The translations under genes were made by a program, and so were the position numbers. Below are positions 46,201 to 56,341 of a DNA stretch of 64,000 bases, piece after piece. The notes under the pieces are model-generated. The model was given only the letters and a program-made list of their open reading frames with translations, did no database searches and was not told where the DNA came from. This DNA comes from Imbricaverruca yamaguchii (taxonomy: Eukaryota; Arthropoda; Thecostraca; Neoverrucidae): NCBI GenBank assembly GCA_034440575.1, contig JAOTOL010001503.1, positions 1,048,001 through 1,112,000 on the forward strand, given 5' to 3'. Every line of letters begins with the position of its first letter. Position 1 is the first letter of the stretch.

Positions 46201-49200
46201 ACCTGTTGGGGGGCCAAGGCCGTCGCCAGAGCGCTCGGCCTGCGCTGCATCTCTAAGAAGGCCTTCGCGTATGTCAGCAACGTGCTGAAGCTCCCGCTGC
46301 CGTCCATGACGACGCTCTCGCGTTGGATACGCTCCTTCACGGTCGCACCGGGCGTGATGGAGGCTGCCGCCGCGGTTCTGGAGGCGGCCGTGCAGGCCAT
46401 GGAGCCCATCCAACGCCTGTGCGTCATCTCGTTTGACGAGATGGGGCTAGACAGTAGACACTGTTACGACGCTGCAGCGGACCAGGTGCTGGCGGCATCT
46501 AAGCTCCAGGTATGAAATGTGTACTTTCTGACGATGAGCCAGAACGGCGTAAAAATTGCATTTTTACGCCGTTCGCATTATTTACTAGATAATTTCCACC
46601 CTCAATTTAACCTATTTCCAAATATTTGACCGACGATTGGCATTATGCAATGCAATTAATGCATAGCCACTTTAACATGCTTACTTTATGTAATCACACT
46701 AATAAATAGTTACCAATGGTGTTAACGTTTTTTTTCGTACTGTAATCATTCATATCCATTGCAATGTATGTTGTCTTTAACATAATGTTAATTCTGTAAT
46801 GTGTAACGTTTTGTGGTGTGGTGATGTCATTAGACTGAGGGTGAACAGTTGGTATGAACATGAATGGTGATTGGGAACACTAATTGTTTGTGAGATTTAA
46901 CAACAAAATATTCGATCTGAACTGAAGTGGAATACATTTTACGATAAATTAGGTTGTTGCATATTCAGCGATCCCCATGCTCTATAGCATATGAAGTGAA
47001 AAGCCATCGGCATATATCCAGAGTTCGAAGTGGCCGCAAATGGGCGCTATATGACCTGTGCAGTCGATGCGCCCCTAAACCCCAATAACTAACTAACGAG
47101 GTGTCCGCAATGCCGACAATACCGACTTCTCCACCACTTTTGACAAATTTCGGTTAATTGGCAGCTCTCGCCGAAATAGAAAGTAACGATTGACTGGGAA
47201 TCAATTACACTTCCCAAGGTGGAGGGCAGATGTCTTCCCCACTGTTCTGTTCGGGTGCTTACAATTGCATGTAATGATTGCCTTTTTTTATTTTGCTGGG
47301 TGGCGGGGAATTCGTGTATGTAAGTTGTATATTTGTCCAATGTTCAGAATATCTAAGGCGTCAATGGTATCTGAATTCAGAAATCCTACTGCAGGTTCTC
47401 ATGGTTCGCGGGCTGTGCGCACCTTGGAAGCAGCCGCTGTTCTATGAACTGGACGCTGCCATGACCATCGAGAAGCTCTCCGTCGTCATCGCCAGACTGG
47501 AGACACTGGGCCTGAAGGTGGTCGCCGCCGTGAGCGACATGGCCCCTTCGAACGAGGCCATGTGGAAGGATGCCGGCGTCACCCCGTCCTCAACCTGGAT
47601 ATCCAACCCAGCAGACCCAATCCGGCACGTCCATATCCAATTATCTTGAAGATGTTGATAGTGCTGTAGCTTTCCAGAGTCCTAAACACAGCAGTGAGGG
47701 TGTAACGTAAATACGCAAGCATTCTATTGCTGCATACAATCGATATTGTGGCATTATATATTTGATATTGTCAGTTCTTCCATCCGAAGGTTTGTTGTAC
47801 CCCAGGTATGATCATATTTTGATTCCACATACACAACAGCTTATTTACCAGCATGTAGCTTCTTTGGCTGGCATGCTGCAAATACATTTCATGGTCACAA
47901 AATCGTTTTGGTGTGATGTGGAATGGACAATTTAGTCCCAGAATAGCACCATGGGGGTGGAATGTTTAAGCATTTAAAGAACACATGGGACAGAACAAAT
48001 CAAAGAGCCCATGTGGAAGTGCAGATACACATTGTAAAAGAACAAAGCAGCAACATGCAGCAACAAACTCACACCTGCACTTGGTTGAGGTGAAAATATC
48101 ACCATGAGCTGATATAAATGCAGTGGTTATTGGTAATTACTATCACATAAGCGTTTTCAATACATAGTGATTTTGTAGCCTTTAATGTTGTCCCCAACCC
48201 GCGGCCCGCGAAGCCATTCCGTGCGGCCCGTGGGGACCCCTGAATTAAATAGATGGCTAGCGAACAACATCGAAGTAAAATTAATCTCCATCTTTCATTG
48301 TTAGCCTGTCCTTTCCTTTGTCCTTTTCCTTTCCTTTCCTAGCCTGTTCCTTCCTTGTCCTTTAGCCTAGCGCTACTGCGCGCCGCCGTTTCCGCGTTAT
48401 TTGAGAAACCCTCGGGGTGGGGTTAAAATTTACCCCCACGGTGGGGGTAAATTAACACGGGGTCGGGTGAGGTGGGGCCCCACCTCACCCGACCCCGTGT
48501 TAATTAGTAACCTCTCCCATCCCTTCATAGGAGAGTCTGGGTCTTTGCGGACCAGCCCCACCTCATCAAGTTGATGAGAGCCCACACTATGGCGGAGAAC
48601 GGCGGCATGCTGGTGCCCAAGGCTGGCGGCGGTACAGCCCTGCTCAGCCGTCAGTGCTTTGAGGAGCTGCTGGCGCTGGACAACGGCGAGTTGAGGCTTT
48701 GCCCCAAGCTCACGCGGTTCCACCTGGAGGTAAGAAGTGGATTCGCAGCAACTCATATTGCTTGCATAACCTGTATGGACGTCAAGTGCTTTTCTGTCAG
48801 ATCTTCTGAATATATGAAAATTACAACTAATATAATATAGGATAAAAGTACTTTTTTCGGCGCAAAGTGGTAAAATGGACGGGGAATCCAATTCAGAACC
48901 TGAAATAGTTTCAGGGTGACTGTACACTTAGTGATGAATGTCATCCTGGGCAAACTCAGGACAATGACCTCAAAGGGCATGGGAAAGGTACATATCATCA
49001 CCTATCATATATCATATAGCACCTATATCATCCTGTTGGTGCAGTCCCCAATTATCCTATTATATCTAACATTCGTCATTTCGGCTCGCCATGTTGTGCT
49101 AGGCTGCGTGAAACATGACTGTTGGACAAAATGCAAGGCTCTTCCTTTTGCGATATGATTGTTCCGTGACCTTATCTATAGCTAAGCAATTTTACCAGAA

Positions 49201-51521
49201 TTTCTGAATAAAATCAAAATAACCTGTCAGGTACCGGAAGTAAGAATGGGTTCCGTTGAGCAGTCCAGAAGATACGCGGAAACCCCTAGGGGGTGCATCA
49301 CTGGCACTCCCATCACCTACCACCTCTCCCACCAACACCACACCCATCCCACCATCTCCCACCAATACCCACTCCACTGGCGATGGTGAACGATGCTCGA
49401 TGGACTTAGGTATTACAACTTCGGGATGGATCACGAATGGACGGAGGAATTGCTCGCATTAAACAAAACTGTTCGCATTGGAGCCGTTGGCTATCGTCCA
49501 AAAGGCGGTGCGCTTTGGACATACCTGTCCTATGTTTTCAGGCCGCTGGTCAGAGTGGCCAGCGCGTGCATCTAGCCACGCAGGCCTTCTCAAACAGCGT
49601 GGGGACGGCGATGGGACAGCTGCTGCGTCGCCGCCAGCCACAGTCAGCGGCCGTACTCGCCATCGACAAGTGGTTCGATGTCGGCAACAGCCGTGCGCCG
49701 TTCAACGCCCGACTGGAGCGCTGCGGCTACGGCATCAGCCCGGAGGCCACGGCCGTCCAGGAGGCAGCTCTCCAGGACATGGAGCGGCTCATCAGGGGGG
49801 CGCGCAAGTTCACGCCAAGGCACCCCGCTGGACGGGCAGGGCTGCTCCCGTTCCAGCACGGCATGCTGCGGAGCATCGCCTCACTTCGCGGCCTGCATGC
49901 GGACCTGCTGGCCACAGTTCCCGGGTACCAGTACCTGCTGACCTCCAGGCTGAACCAGGACTGCCTGGAGAATGTCTTCTCCCAGCTCCGGGGCATGTGC
50001 GGCCAGAACACCAGCCCGGACGCTGTGGAGGCGCGGTCCCGGCTACGCATCCTGCTGATGGCGCCGTCCCCGCTGGTGGCCGCCAACAGCCGGGGCCGTG
50101 CGGTACAGCTGGAGGCCGACACGGACTTCTTGTCCACCGAGAGCCGGCTAGACTGCCTCACCAACGATGCCTTCGAGGGCCTCGACATCCAGGTAAATGT
50201 ATGGTCATAGCTAAGCAGTGTTAAAATAGCGTTTGTTTTTTGTTAGTCGTGGCATGTCGAAACGGGTGCAGCCCGATGTCAAAATTCGCGTTGAAACCAA
50301 GGTTGTTTAAAATATCTTCAAATCCTTCAAGCTCAATTTTGAGCCAATAAAAGATCTTTTTAATTTGTTCCGCGAGATACCTAATATACCAATACCTGAA
50401 TTCACAATAGGGATAATATTAACAATACCTATGTTATCAACTGTTCGTGTATAACATGCTACATCATAGGTAATCATGTTACCTGGAATTATATTAATAG
50501 ATGTTCGTGTATCAGGATCAGTTATGGTGAGCAGAAGCATAACACTAAAAACGAGATACTGTCAGGACTTAGGAATGAATGACTTAAGCATTAATACTCA
50601 AACAAAAGCAAGTTAGAGATGCTCCATTGAGAAGGATGTCACTTCAGTGTTCGGGAAGTAGTGTGTTCCACTCTATTTCGGGGAAAATGTATCTCTGTAG
50701 CTGAGAACTTGTAACAACAGGCTCACGCAGATATAATATAGTGTAGCGGAAGCAAAATATGGGGGAAGCCTTGCATTCTGGATTCTGCCATTCCATGTTT
50801 CACTGTTAAACCACCAGTGAAGCTGTTGGTGTTGCGTACGTTTTCACTGAACTGAACGCCAACAAAGCAGTTTTGACTACCATGATGTGTACTTCAGGGT
50901 AATGTTCATCTGTTTCAGATTCAGGATCTGGACCAACTGGATGCCGCCGAGGAGGAAGCAGATGTCCATCGGGCCTACCAAGCCTCAACCATGCAGCCTC
51001 TGGCGCCCCTCAACCTGGATGACTCCGCTGGCGAGCAACCGGCAGTGCCTATGGTCGAGGTGATGGCGGCCCGGGACCCCAGCGATGAGGTAGGGATCGA
51101 GCTGGAGGCGCTGGCTTTCGTGGCAGGGTTTGTGGCATGCAAATGCCGGGCCATCGACCCTACACTTGGCCAGACAACCGATATAGCACAGCCCAGCTCT
51201 GTGCCCGACAGCTGGCTGCGCGTAGTGAGCCGTGGCGGTCTCGTGGTGCCCTCGGAACGCTGGATGGCGGTGGTGCAGGGTTTTGAGCTGACGTTCAACC
51301 TGGTGATGGGCCGCACGGCGGATAACCAGCCCGGCATCGTGAGGCGTCTGATGGCGGAGCTGCAGGCCAAGGAGCCGGCGCTGGACAGACGGATCGTCCG
51401 GAAGCTGGTGAACACCCGTCTCCACATCCGGATCCGTTGGCTCAACGTCGCCAAGATGCAGGCCGCTGCCCAGCGGCGCAGCCAAAAGCAGCTGCGACAG
51501 CACCAACGGAGCTACGTGTAA
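43025..51521 (+). CDS. THAP-domain P-element-type transposase, 7 exons
   Basis: Exons: 43025-43299, 44320-44472, 45909-46509, 47395-47624, 48531-48729, 49542-50192, 50919-51521. Phases agree throughout and the total is 2712 nt (903 aa plus stop). The N-terminal THAP zinc finger binds DNA (C2CH: CSVAQC and CSNHF, with DISYFNFPKD). A leucine/arginine-rich coiled segment precedes the RNase H core. The DDE-type residues known from the P element are visible: D in CVISFDEMGLDS, D in AAVSDMAPSN, E in NQDCLENVFSQLRG. Coding exons are GC-rich and introns AT-rich. No terminal inverted repeats were found around it, which favours a resident THAP9-like gene, but a mobile copy with diverged ends is not excluded. 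Intron 4 needs a GC donor. Confidence 0.88.
43533..43771. mobile_element. Foldback element, ~116-bp arms, 6-bp loop
   Basis: The sequence 43533-43648 is almost perfectly complementary to 43655-43771. The arms include CAGTACCTCCTGGTATATTG and TGATGATGGCCCCGGGCTGA. It sits in intron 1 of the P-type gene. The near-complete palindrome suggests a foldback MITE or head-to-head insertion of one short element. Each arm has a TTGATGATGGCCC...GGGCYGAAAC motif resembling a degenerate hammerhead core. Confidence 0.88.
43918..44016 (-). mobile_element. tRNA-like SINE remnant
   Basis: On the minus strand it reads GGCTCAGCTGGTTAGAGTGC (A-box-like) and about 50 bases later CAGGGTTCAAGTC (B box). The spacing is longer than in a standard tRNA and the acceptor stem is not closed, so this is a tRNA-derived SINE head or tRNA pseudogene in intron 1 of the P-type gene. 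Confidence 0.6.
44320..44472 (+). CDS. P-type gene exon 2
   Basis: After a ttgcaacag acceptor, encodes REERTADLERCQRHTHREEK and an acidic linker ending ADADTDSL, with a GTAAGT donor. It is open in the frame required by exon 1 and exon 3. It is poorly conserved sequence and is supported mainly by splice sites and phase. Confidence 0.75.
45909..46509 (+). CDS. P-type gene exon 3 (coiled coil, first Asp)
   Basis: After a gattgcag acceptor, encodes the coiled segment VCRLQRRVDRLQRTCRQRRL, then GLRCISKKAFAYVSNVLKLP, LPSMTTLSRWIRSF, and the catalytic block CVISFDEMGLDSRHCYD. Donor GTATGA. GC content is much higher than the flanking introns. Confidence 0.92.
47036..47096 (+). mobile_element. SINE/LINE-A tail insertion in P-type intron 3
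   Basis: Reads GGGCGCTATATGACCTGTGC then AGTCGATGCGCCCCTAAACC and ends CCAATAACTAACTAAC, the tail shared by LINE-A and the SINE at 51.6 kb. The flanks have related but imperfect (C)CGCAA(A)TG sequences, so a target duplication is possible but uncertain. Confidence 0.7.
47395..47624 (+). CDS. P-type gene exon 4 (second Asp)
   Basis: After a actgcag acceptor, encodes VLMVRGLCAPWKQPLFYELD, IEKLSVVIARLETLGLKVV, AAVSDMAPSNEAMWKDAGV and STWISNPADPI. To join exon 5 in frame, the donor must be the GC at 47625-47626 (CCG|GCACGT). The nearest GT at 47629 gives the wrong phase. Confidence 0.82.
48188..48245. mobile_element. Tiny hAT-like inverted-repeat remnant
   Basis: Starts TGTCCCCAACCCGCGGCCCG and ends CGTGCGGCCCGTGGGGACCC. 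The ends are imperfect complements and resemble known hAT-type termini (GGGGTCCCCAACC-like). With a ~60-bp total it is a solo end or micro-MITE in intron 4. Confidence 0.4.
48428..48505. repeat. Two adjacent perfect palindromes before exon 5
   Basis: A 56-bp palindrome with 28-bp arms and no spacer (48450-48477 with 48478-48505, centre GGGGCCCC) follows a smaller one (48428-48452, AATTTACCCCCA with TGGGGGTAAATT). They end 25 bases before the exon 5 acceptor and could form a strong hairpin in the pre-mRNA. Confidence 0.93.
48531..48729 (+). CDS. P-type gene exon 5
   Basis: After a cttcatag acceptor, encodes RVWVFADQPHLIKLMRAHTM, the block matching the D-x-PHLLKLxRN motif of P/THAP9 transposases, and ends LCPKLTRFHLE, with a GTAAGA donor. 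Two palindromes lie immediately upstream of the acceptor. Confidence 0.88.
49542..50192 (+). CDS. P-type gene exon 6 (catalytic Glu)
   Basis: After a tgttttcag acceptor, encodes QRVHLATQAFSNSVGTAMGQ, VLAIDKWFDVGNSR, LLTSRLNQDCLENVFSQLRG (the Glu-bearing block) and ends FEGLDIQ, with a GTAAAT donor. A parallel long frame offset by one base is a GC-driven shadow. Confidence 0.92.
50919..51521 (+). CDS. P-type gene exon 7 (C-terminus)
   Basis: After a tgtttcag acceptor, encodes IQDLDQLDAAEEEADVHRAY, an acidic linker, LAFVAGFVACKCRAIDP, SWLRVVSRGGLVVPSERWM, and a basic tail ending QRRSQKQLRQHQRSYV with TAA. The FVAG and SRGGL-type motifs match P-element transposase C-termini. Confidence 0.9.
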   Translation: MQDLDQLDAAEEEADVHRAYQASTMQPLAPLNLDDSAGEQPAVPMVEVMAARDPSDEVGIELEALAFVAGFVACKCRAIDPTLGQTTDIAQPSSVPDSWLRVVSRGGLVVPSERWMAVVQGFELTFNLVMGRTADNQPGIVRRLMAELQAKEPALDRRIVRKLVNTRLHIRIRWLNVAKMQAAAQRRSQKQLRQHQRSYV

Positions 51522-51634
51522 GGCTTCAGAACTCGACTGGGGGTTCTTTTTGACATTATATTCCTATTTTTTTTAAAAAATTGAACGTGTTTGGAGCGTG
51601 CGTCTATTTGTTTGGCGTCACACTAAACGCTAGC

Positions 51635-51810
51635 CCCGGTTGTTCATTGGTTGGTCATTGGTTTTACGACACGTCGACCGTTGAGTCATATAGCGTCGCC
51701 AATCTCTCACGCCGATTGGTCGCGGGCGAAGAGTAGCGACAAGTCAGATTCGAACCCACAATATTTCGAGTGTGAGACGAGCATCTTACCCCTAGACCAT
51801 TCATCCCCAA
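51635..51810 (-). mobile_element. tRNA-derived SINE with 10-bp target duplication
   Basis: Flanked by AAACGCTAGC at 51625-51634 and 51811-51820. On the minus strand the head reads GGGGATGAATGGTCTAGGGG (A box) and GGGTTCGAATCTG (B box), tRNA-like with the spacing of a mature tRNA. The tail reads GACGCTATATGAC, GGTCGACG and TAAAACCAATGACCAACC, similar to the 3' end of LINE-A. A tRNA head with a LINE-like tail implies mobilisation by LINE-A machinery. Confidence 0.85.
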
Positions 51811-51821
51811 AAACGCTAGCA

Positions 51822-52635
51822 CCCGATCGTTGGCCCAGACTGACATAGGTTTGAGCACGAAACACACCGTTCGAAAGGTTCCCAGATACCGATATTTGTT
51901 GCGAAGGTTCCCAGATATCGAGATTTGTTGCGATGCAACTCATGGTCTGGACGTTGGGTGTGCCATAGTGTTTTGTATTGGTGCTCGGGGGCGTGCATGG
52001 TGCATACGCCTGCGGGAAATATAGGCATGTTGTAGTGAGAAGCCACAAACAGCCTCGTAAATAGTTGTGATGTGAAAATATCGTGGTTGTGTCCCTTTCT
52101 TTGTATGAACTGAGTCGGCGTTATTACCGAGGATAGTGGCCTGGTTCGTTCCGCCAGTTTTGGCTGCCAGTGCTGAAACTGTGACTCGGTCTGTCGCCGA
52201 GTCGCCACTCGTCACCGAGACACCGGCGTTGGCAGTGTGCTTTCCCCGCGGGCGTTCGACCGGCTATTGGTCTCTGAGTGGTGAGGACATGTGCAATTAA
52301 TACGGTCGTCCTGTACTGTGTGATGATTGGGCGAATGCAATACGAAAGCGATACTCTGAGGACTGACGGGCAAGTCAGTATGTAGACGTCAGCCGAGTGT
52401 ATGACGATAGGCATGAGGTCGGTGAGCTTTGCGCTCAATGACGCGGTGTCACAATGAGGATATAGCAGTTGTTATTAAGGATAATGAACGCAATGGAGGA
52501 CAACAGGGCGCATGGCCACAAAGTAGTGGTGGTTTTCGCGTGGTGCCACTGTCTGGAACATGTCACCCTCGCTCGGTTCCGGCTGTCAGTGCTGGAACCG
52601 TGATCCGACCTGTCGCCGAGTCAGCGAGACCTGGC
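51822..52635. other. Spacer between SINE and hAT-2
   Basis: Two diverged copies of a ~100-bp phrase occur at about 52140-52240 and 52545-52643 (GTGCTGAAACTGTGACTCGG versus GTGCTGGAACCGTGATCCGA, each followed by CTGTCGCCGAGTC). The second is the insertion target of hAT-2. No gene is seen. Confidence 0.55.
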
Positions 52636-52643
52636 GTTAGCAG

Positions 52644-52831
52644 TAGGGTGTGTCACTTCAGGCACTTTTTTACCGATGCAAGGTGCCCCTATGATTTTAT
52701 CATGCCCTGTCCATATAGAAACAGCGTGGCACTATTCATTCCCTCTGAATTTTAACCCCCATCTAGCTCCAAGCGAGAGAAGTTCGGCCCATCTGCTAAC
52801 ACTAGCGACACTAGCGCCACCATAGCGGAGA
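52644..52831 (+). repeat. hAT-2 left terminal inverted repeat
   Basis: Begins TAGGGTGTGTCACTTCAGGC. From about 52675 to 52831 it is nearly identical to the complement of the right end. The first 30 bases differ more. Confidence 0.92.
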
Positions 52832-54193
52832 GCGTATGAACTAATGACACCCAATCGTTTCCAGAGCCTCTTTCACTTGCCAGGTCACAAAACTGAAATA
52901 TTTGACCGTGTACCGACTCCTCGTCGACTAAGCCATCGAAGGAACACAAAATAAACGATTGATATTGATCTAACCCCATTCTTAACTAGGTATTTAACTC
53001 ATTCTTACCGAACACAAGCAATCACTATTCGCAGGACCGCCGCAGTCCCACGTGATTCGCAACAAGACCCATGTTATCGGTGGCTGCCAAACATACGTAC
53101 AATGAGTCATCGAGCATCCCGTCTCTCGGCACCTGATCCGGAAGGTTCCCACCTCGCTCTGTCCAATGCTTGACGCAAGAGAGCTGTCATCTGAGGCAGC
53201 AGCACGCAGCGCCATTGTCTGGCTCCGACCGGCGTCTGCGTGCTAGCCGGCTCAGATATCGCACAGGATTCGCTCACGTTATCCACTACTGGCACCACTG
53301 ATGTTAAATGACACTGACGAAAGTGGATCCTGATCTCGCGGTGTTGAGTAGCTGCCTACCAGACAGGGTCGCAGCCGGGCGGAGAGCGTGGGAGTCGGCT
53401 GAGTGACTCAGAGCGAGGCGGAGTGCGCTGTGCCGTCTTTTTCAGGTCAGTTCAACGATTGGTTAGTTTTGTGTTCAGGGGTGGGGTGGGGTGGGGGGAG
53501 AGGGTGTTAATTAAGGGCTTCCAAACTCAGCGGCTGCCGAAGGCATTTTAGGTTGAGGGGTAGGGAAATTCAGGACGCACCCATACCCGTCTACCGAAAG
53601 GCGCCCTTAGGTACAAACAACGAGAAAAAAAACGAATTTAGTGCATTTCGTTTTAGGCGCCCGTCGCCTGACACGGTACCCCAATGTCCTTCGTCGGAAA
53701 TTTTGGGGAGGGGAACTGCCCCCTCTGCCCCTCTCCGCGTCCGCCGTCTCTACCGAACTGCGTGGTTGCCAGCGTTCTATTTTCAATTCGTCACTGATTT
53801 GTGAAATATGACTAGCGCAGACCAGCGTTGCAGCGTTTGAGTCTGATAACTTATAAGGTCAAATAACTAAGTACAGGCTGTAACATTTTTGAGTTTTGTT
53901 GGGAGTACCTATGACATTCCCGCTGAGTGAAGACATCCGACCCATTCCCCTGCATTGCAGTTCTGAGTTCTTGAATTGAGACTGGAACTATACCTACAGT
54001 TGGTGATTTTTTCTAGTGTTAGAAACTACAATGTCTTATGAGGCATCATCTCGATGGGGCATTTTATCCATCCGCCACTGAAGACCCTCGAAACTCTCGG
54101 CTAGTTAATCTTTCATAATTGAACAACGTATGACTAAAATACATTTTTTAATCCCAGTTTCTGTCATTTGCAGATCCTGATCCGTCATTCAGG

Positions 54194-55918
54194 ATGTCCC
54201 TTCGAAGCCGGGCAAAACACTTCAGCCTCGGACCTCCGAAGAACCTACCTGCCAATCAGTTTCCCGCTAACAAAGATGTCATCAACTATGTTAGGCTATT
54301 ACATGGCCAAAAACCCAACTTGAGATCGAATGTGTTGTCAGCTGAAATATTTAAGCCAGTCGCTGAGCGGGTATTGAAAATTTGGAACGACGAAGGCATT
54401 CCGTCGATGCAGTTAAAAGGTGTGCAGCGAAAGGTCGCTGCCTGCTACAGCCAGTATAAGAAGCTCAACAAAACCAAAACGGTGGACCGTGAAGCCAAAA
54501 GCTCGGCGTCGGAGAAAGCTCGAAGCTATTTCGGAAGGCTGTTTGACATAGCTCTATGTCGATGTAAAGATCTGCGCCATTGCAGATGTCCTCGGGAAAG
54601 AAAGGTGCCCGAAAAAGAGATCAGCTTTCTCAGAGACCAGATGCGCTCTCGTAAGATGCTCCTGGGAGGCATCGACCGCAAGTAAAGTGCCCGACGTAAA
54701 ACTGCATCTTCTAGAAGGCTGAGACAACGGCAAGCTGAGGGACAGCTACAACCGGGGAGCCTCCCTGGTCCCAGTGATGACAGCCAGAGTGGTCGCAACG
54801 AGGCCGGACAGTCTGACACGCCGGACGTCGCAATGGGCGATCAGAGCTCCCATGATTCAGTTGACTTTTCCAGTGGCAGTCAGTCAGACAGTGTGACTGT
54901 CTCGGAGGATAGTGCAGCTGTCTCGGCGGGCGAACCGCTTGTCGCAAATTGTGACACGCTGACAAATACAGCGCTGGCTGCAGACAGGTTCGGCCTATCA
55001 AACCGGTCGGTAGCTGCCGTCATTAATGCTTTTCAGCTGGACATCGGAAGGGCCTCTTCTGAAAATCCCACACTGCTGCTGGACCCTAAAAAGGTTTGGC
55101 GGGAGAGAGTCAGGGTGCGACGAACCTCGGCTGAGGCCAGGTCCGACAAGAGGCATGGCAGTGCCTTGCAGTCTCTGTATTTCGACGGGCGAAAGGATCC
55201 CCACACTAACACCGGCCGATCCACAGAGTGTTCTGAAGAGCACATTGCCGTTGTAGCTGAGCCTGGGGGAGAATACGTGACTCATTTCATCCCATCGTCG
55301 GGACGCGCTAAAGATCAAGTGCAGGAGCTGGTCGACATCGCCGCCGAACGCGGAGGCGCCATCAGGGTTCTCGGCTGCGACGGCGCTGCCGTCAACACCG
55401 GTTCTTCGGGCGGCGTTTGCCGCCTTTTCGAAGTTCTCACGGAACATCCCGTGCACTGGTTCGTGTGCCAGCTGCATTCCAATGAGCTGAACCTACGCGA
55501 GGTGTTTCGGAAATATGATGGAAAAACCACTGGTCCTAAATCATTCACTGGACCTCTCGGCAAGGCTGTGACTGCCGAGGTACATGCACTACCGCCTGTC
55601 CAGTTCAATCCAATCGCCGGTCACGTCTCTGATCTCCCAGCAGCTGCAGAAGCCGAGCTCAGCGCGGATCAACTGCTGCTACATCGGCTCGCTGTCGCAA
55701 TACAAACTGGCCACCTCGCAGAAGAGGACGCAAGGAAACGGATTGCTGCCGCCTCAGGCACCGGCAGCAGCTGCCCGCGGTCATCAGCAAAAAATCGTTT
55801 CTGTAGGGAGAAAGTCTCCAGATTATTGCTTTGTATGTCAGATATGGCACAGAGTATTGTGTTGTGGTTGAAGAAAGCTTGTCTTGTTGGCATTGTATCT
55901 AAGACGCGGCATTTTTAA
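54194..55918 (+). pseudogene. hAT-2 transposase with one in-frame stop
   Basis: One reading frame of 575 codons, interrupted only by TAA at 54683-54685. The N-terminal part contains DVINYVRLLHGQKPNLRSNV and a Cys/Arg cluster (CRCKDLRHCRCPRERK). The core has LYFDGRKD (about codon 332), EHIAVVAEPGGEYVTHFIPS, RVLGCDGAAVNTGSSGGV, and the C-x2-H motif in WFVCQLHSNELNLREVF typical of hAT-type RNase H domains, then KFTGPLG-like sequence and a helical segment LSADQLLLHRLAV. After about codon 520 it no longer resembles the family as I remember it, so the dimerisation region seems lost. Either the stop is recent decay or the gene is spliced around it. I favour decay. Confidence 0.8.
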
Positions 55919-56161
55919 GGAATGCAAAGCAAATATCTTGTCTGGTCCGATATGAGAAGCCACCTCCTGCTGCAGCCCTCCCTATCCCCATTCGATTCCG
56001 TCTGAAGCAAATTATTGCTACGTAAGTTGTGTAAATCTGAGCCTAGTATTGATATACTTTCTTCAATAAACCAAACAGAGAATCAAACAAGACTTATTTG
56101 TCAGTGAGAAGTGGATGCGAGCGCTGCGAACAGCAACTGCTCGCTAGTTCACGGTTTACCC

Positions 56162-56333
56162 GCTATGGTGGCGCTAGTGTCGCTAGTGTTAGCAGATCGG
56201 CCGAACTTCTCTCGGTTGGAGCTAGATGGGGGTTAAAATTCAGAGGGAATGAATAGTGCCACGCTGTTTCTATATGGACAGGGCATGATAAAATCATAGG
56301 GGCACCTTGCACTGCGATTGGTGACACACCCTA
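56162..56333 (-). repeat. hAT-2 right terminal inverted repeat
   Basis: Complement of the left repeat, ending GTGACACACCCTA at 56333, immediately followed by the GTTAGCAG duplication. Confidence 0.92.
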
Positions 56334-56341
56334 GTTAGCAG

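Larger units (their letters stand above)
52644..56333 (+). mobile_element. hAT-type transposon 2, perfect 8-bp duplication
   Basis: Ends TAGGGTGTGTCAC and GTGACACACCCTA, inverted repeats of about 170-190 bp (52644-52831 and 56162-56333) that are nearly identical, and a perfect target duplication GTTAGCAG at 52636-52643 and 56334-56341. These are hAT hallmarks. The near-identity of the arms implies recent insertion. It carries one transposase-like ORF with a single in-frame stop. Because the protein C-terminus looks diverged or deleted, the copy is probably non-autonomous. Confidence 0.92.

Noticed and set aside
49478..50224. 248-codon frame overlapping exon 6 of the P-type gene
   Set aside because: Offset by one frame from the conserved transposase sequence. 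It is low-complexity and GC-driven.
50975..51506. Antisense frames of 159 and 173 codons over exon 7
   Set aside because: Shadows of the GC-rich coding exon on the opposite strand, with no recognisable motif.
42843..51700. Terminal inverted repeats of a P element
   Set aside because: I compared the flanks upstream of exon 1 with the complement of sequence after the stop and found no matching ends. A computed search could still find diverged ones.
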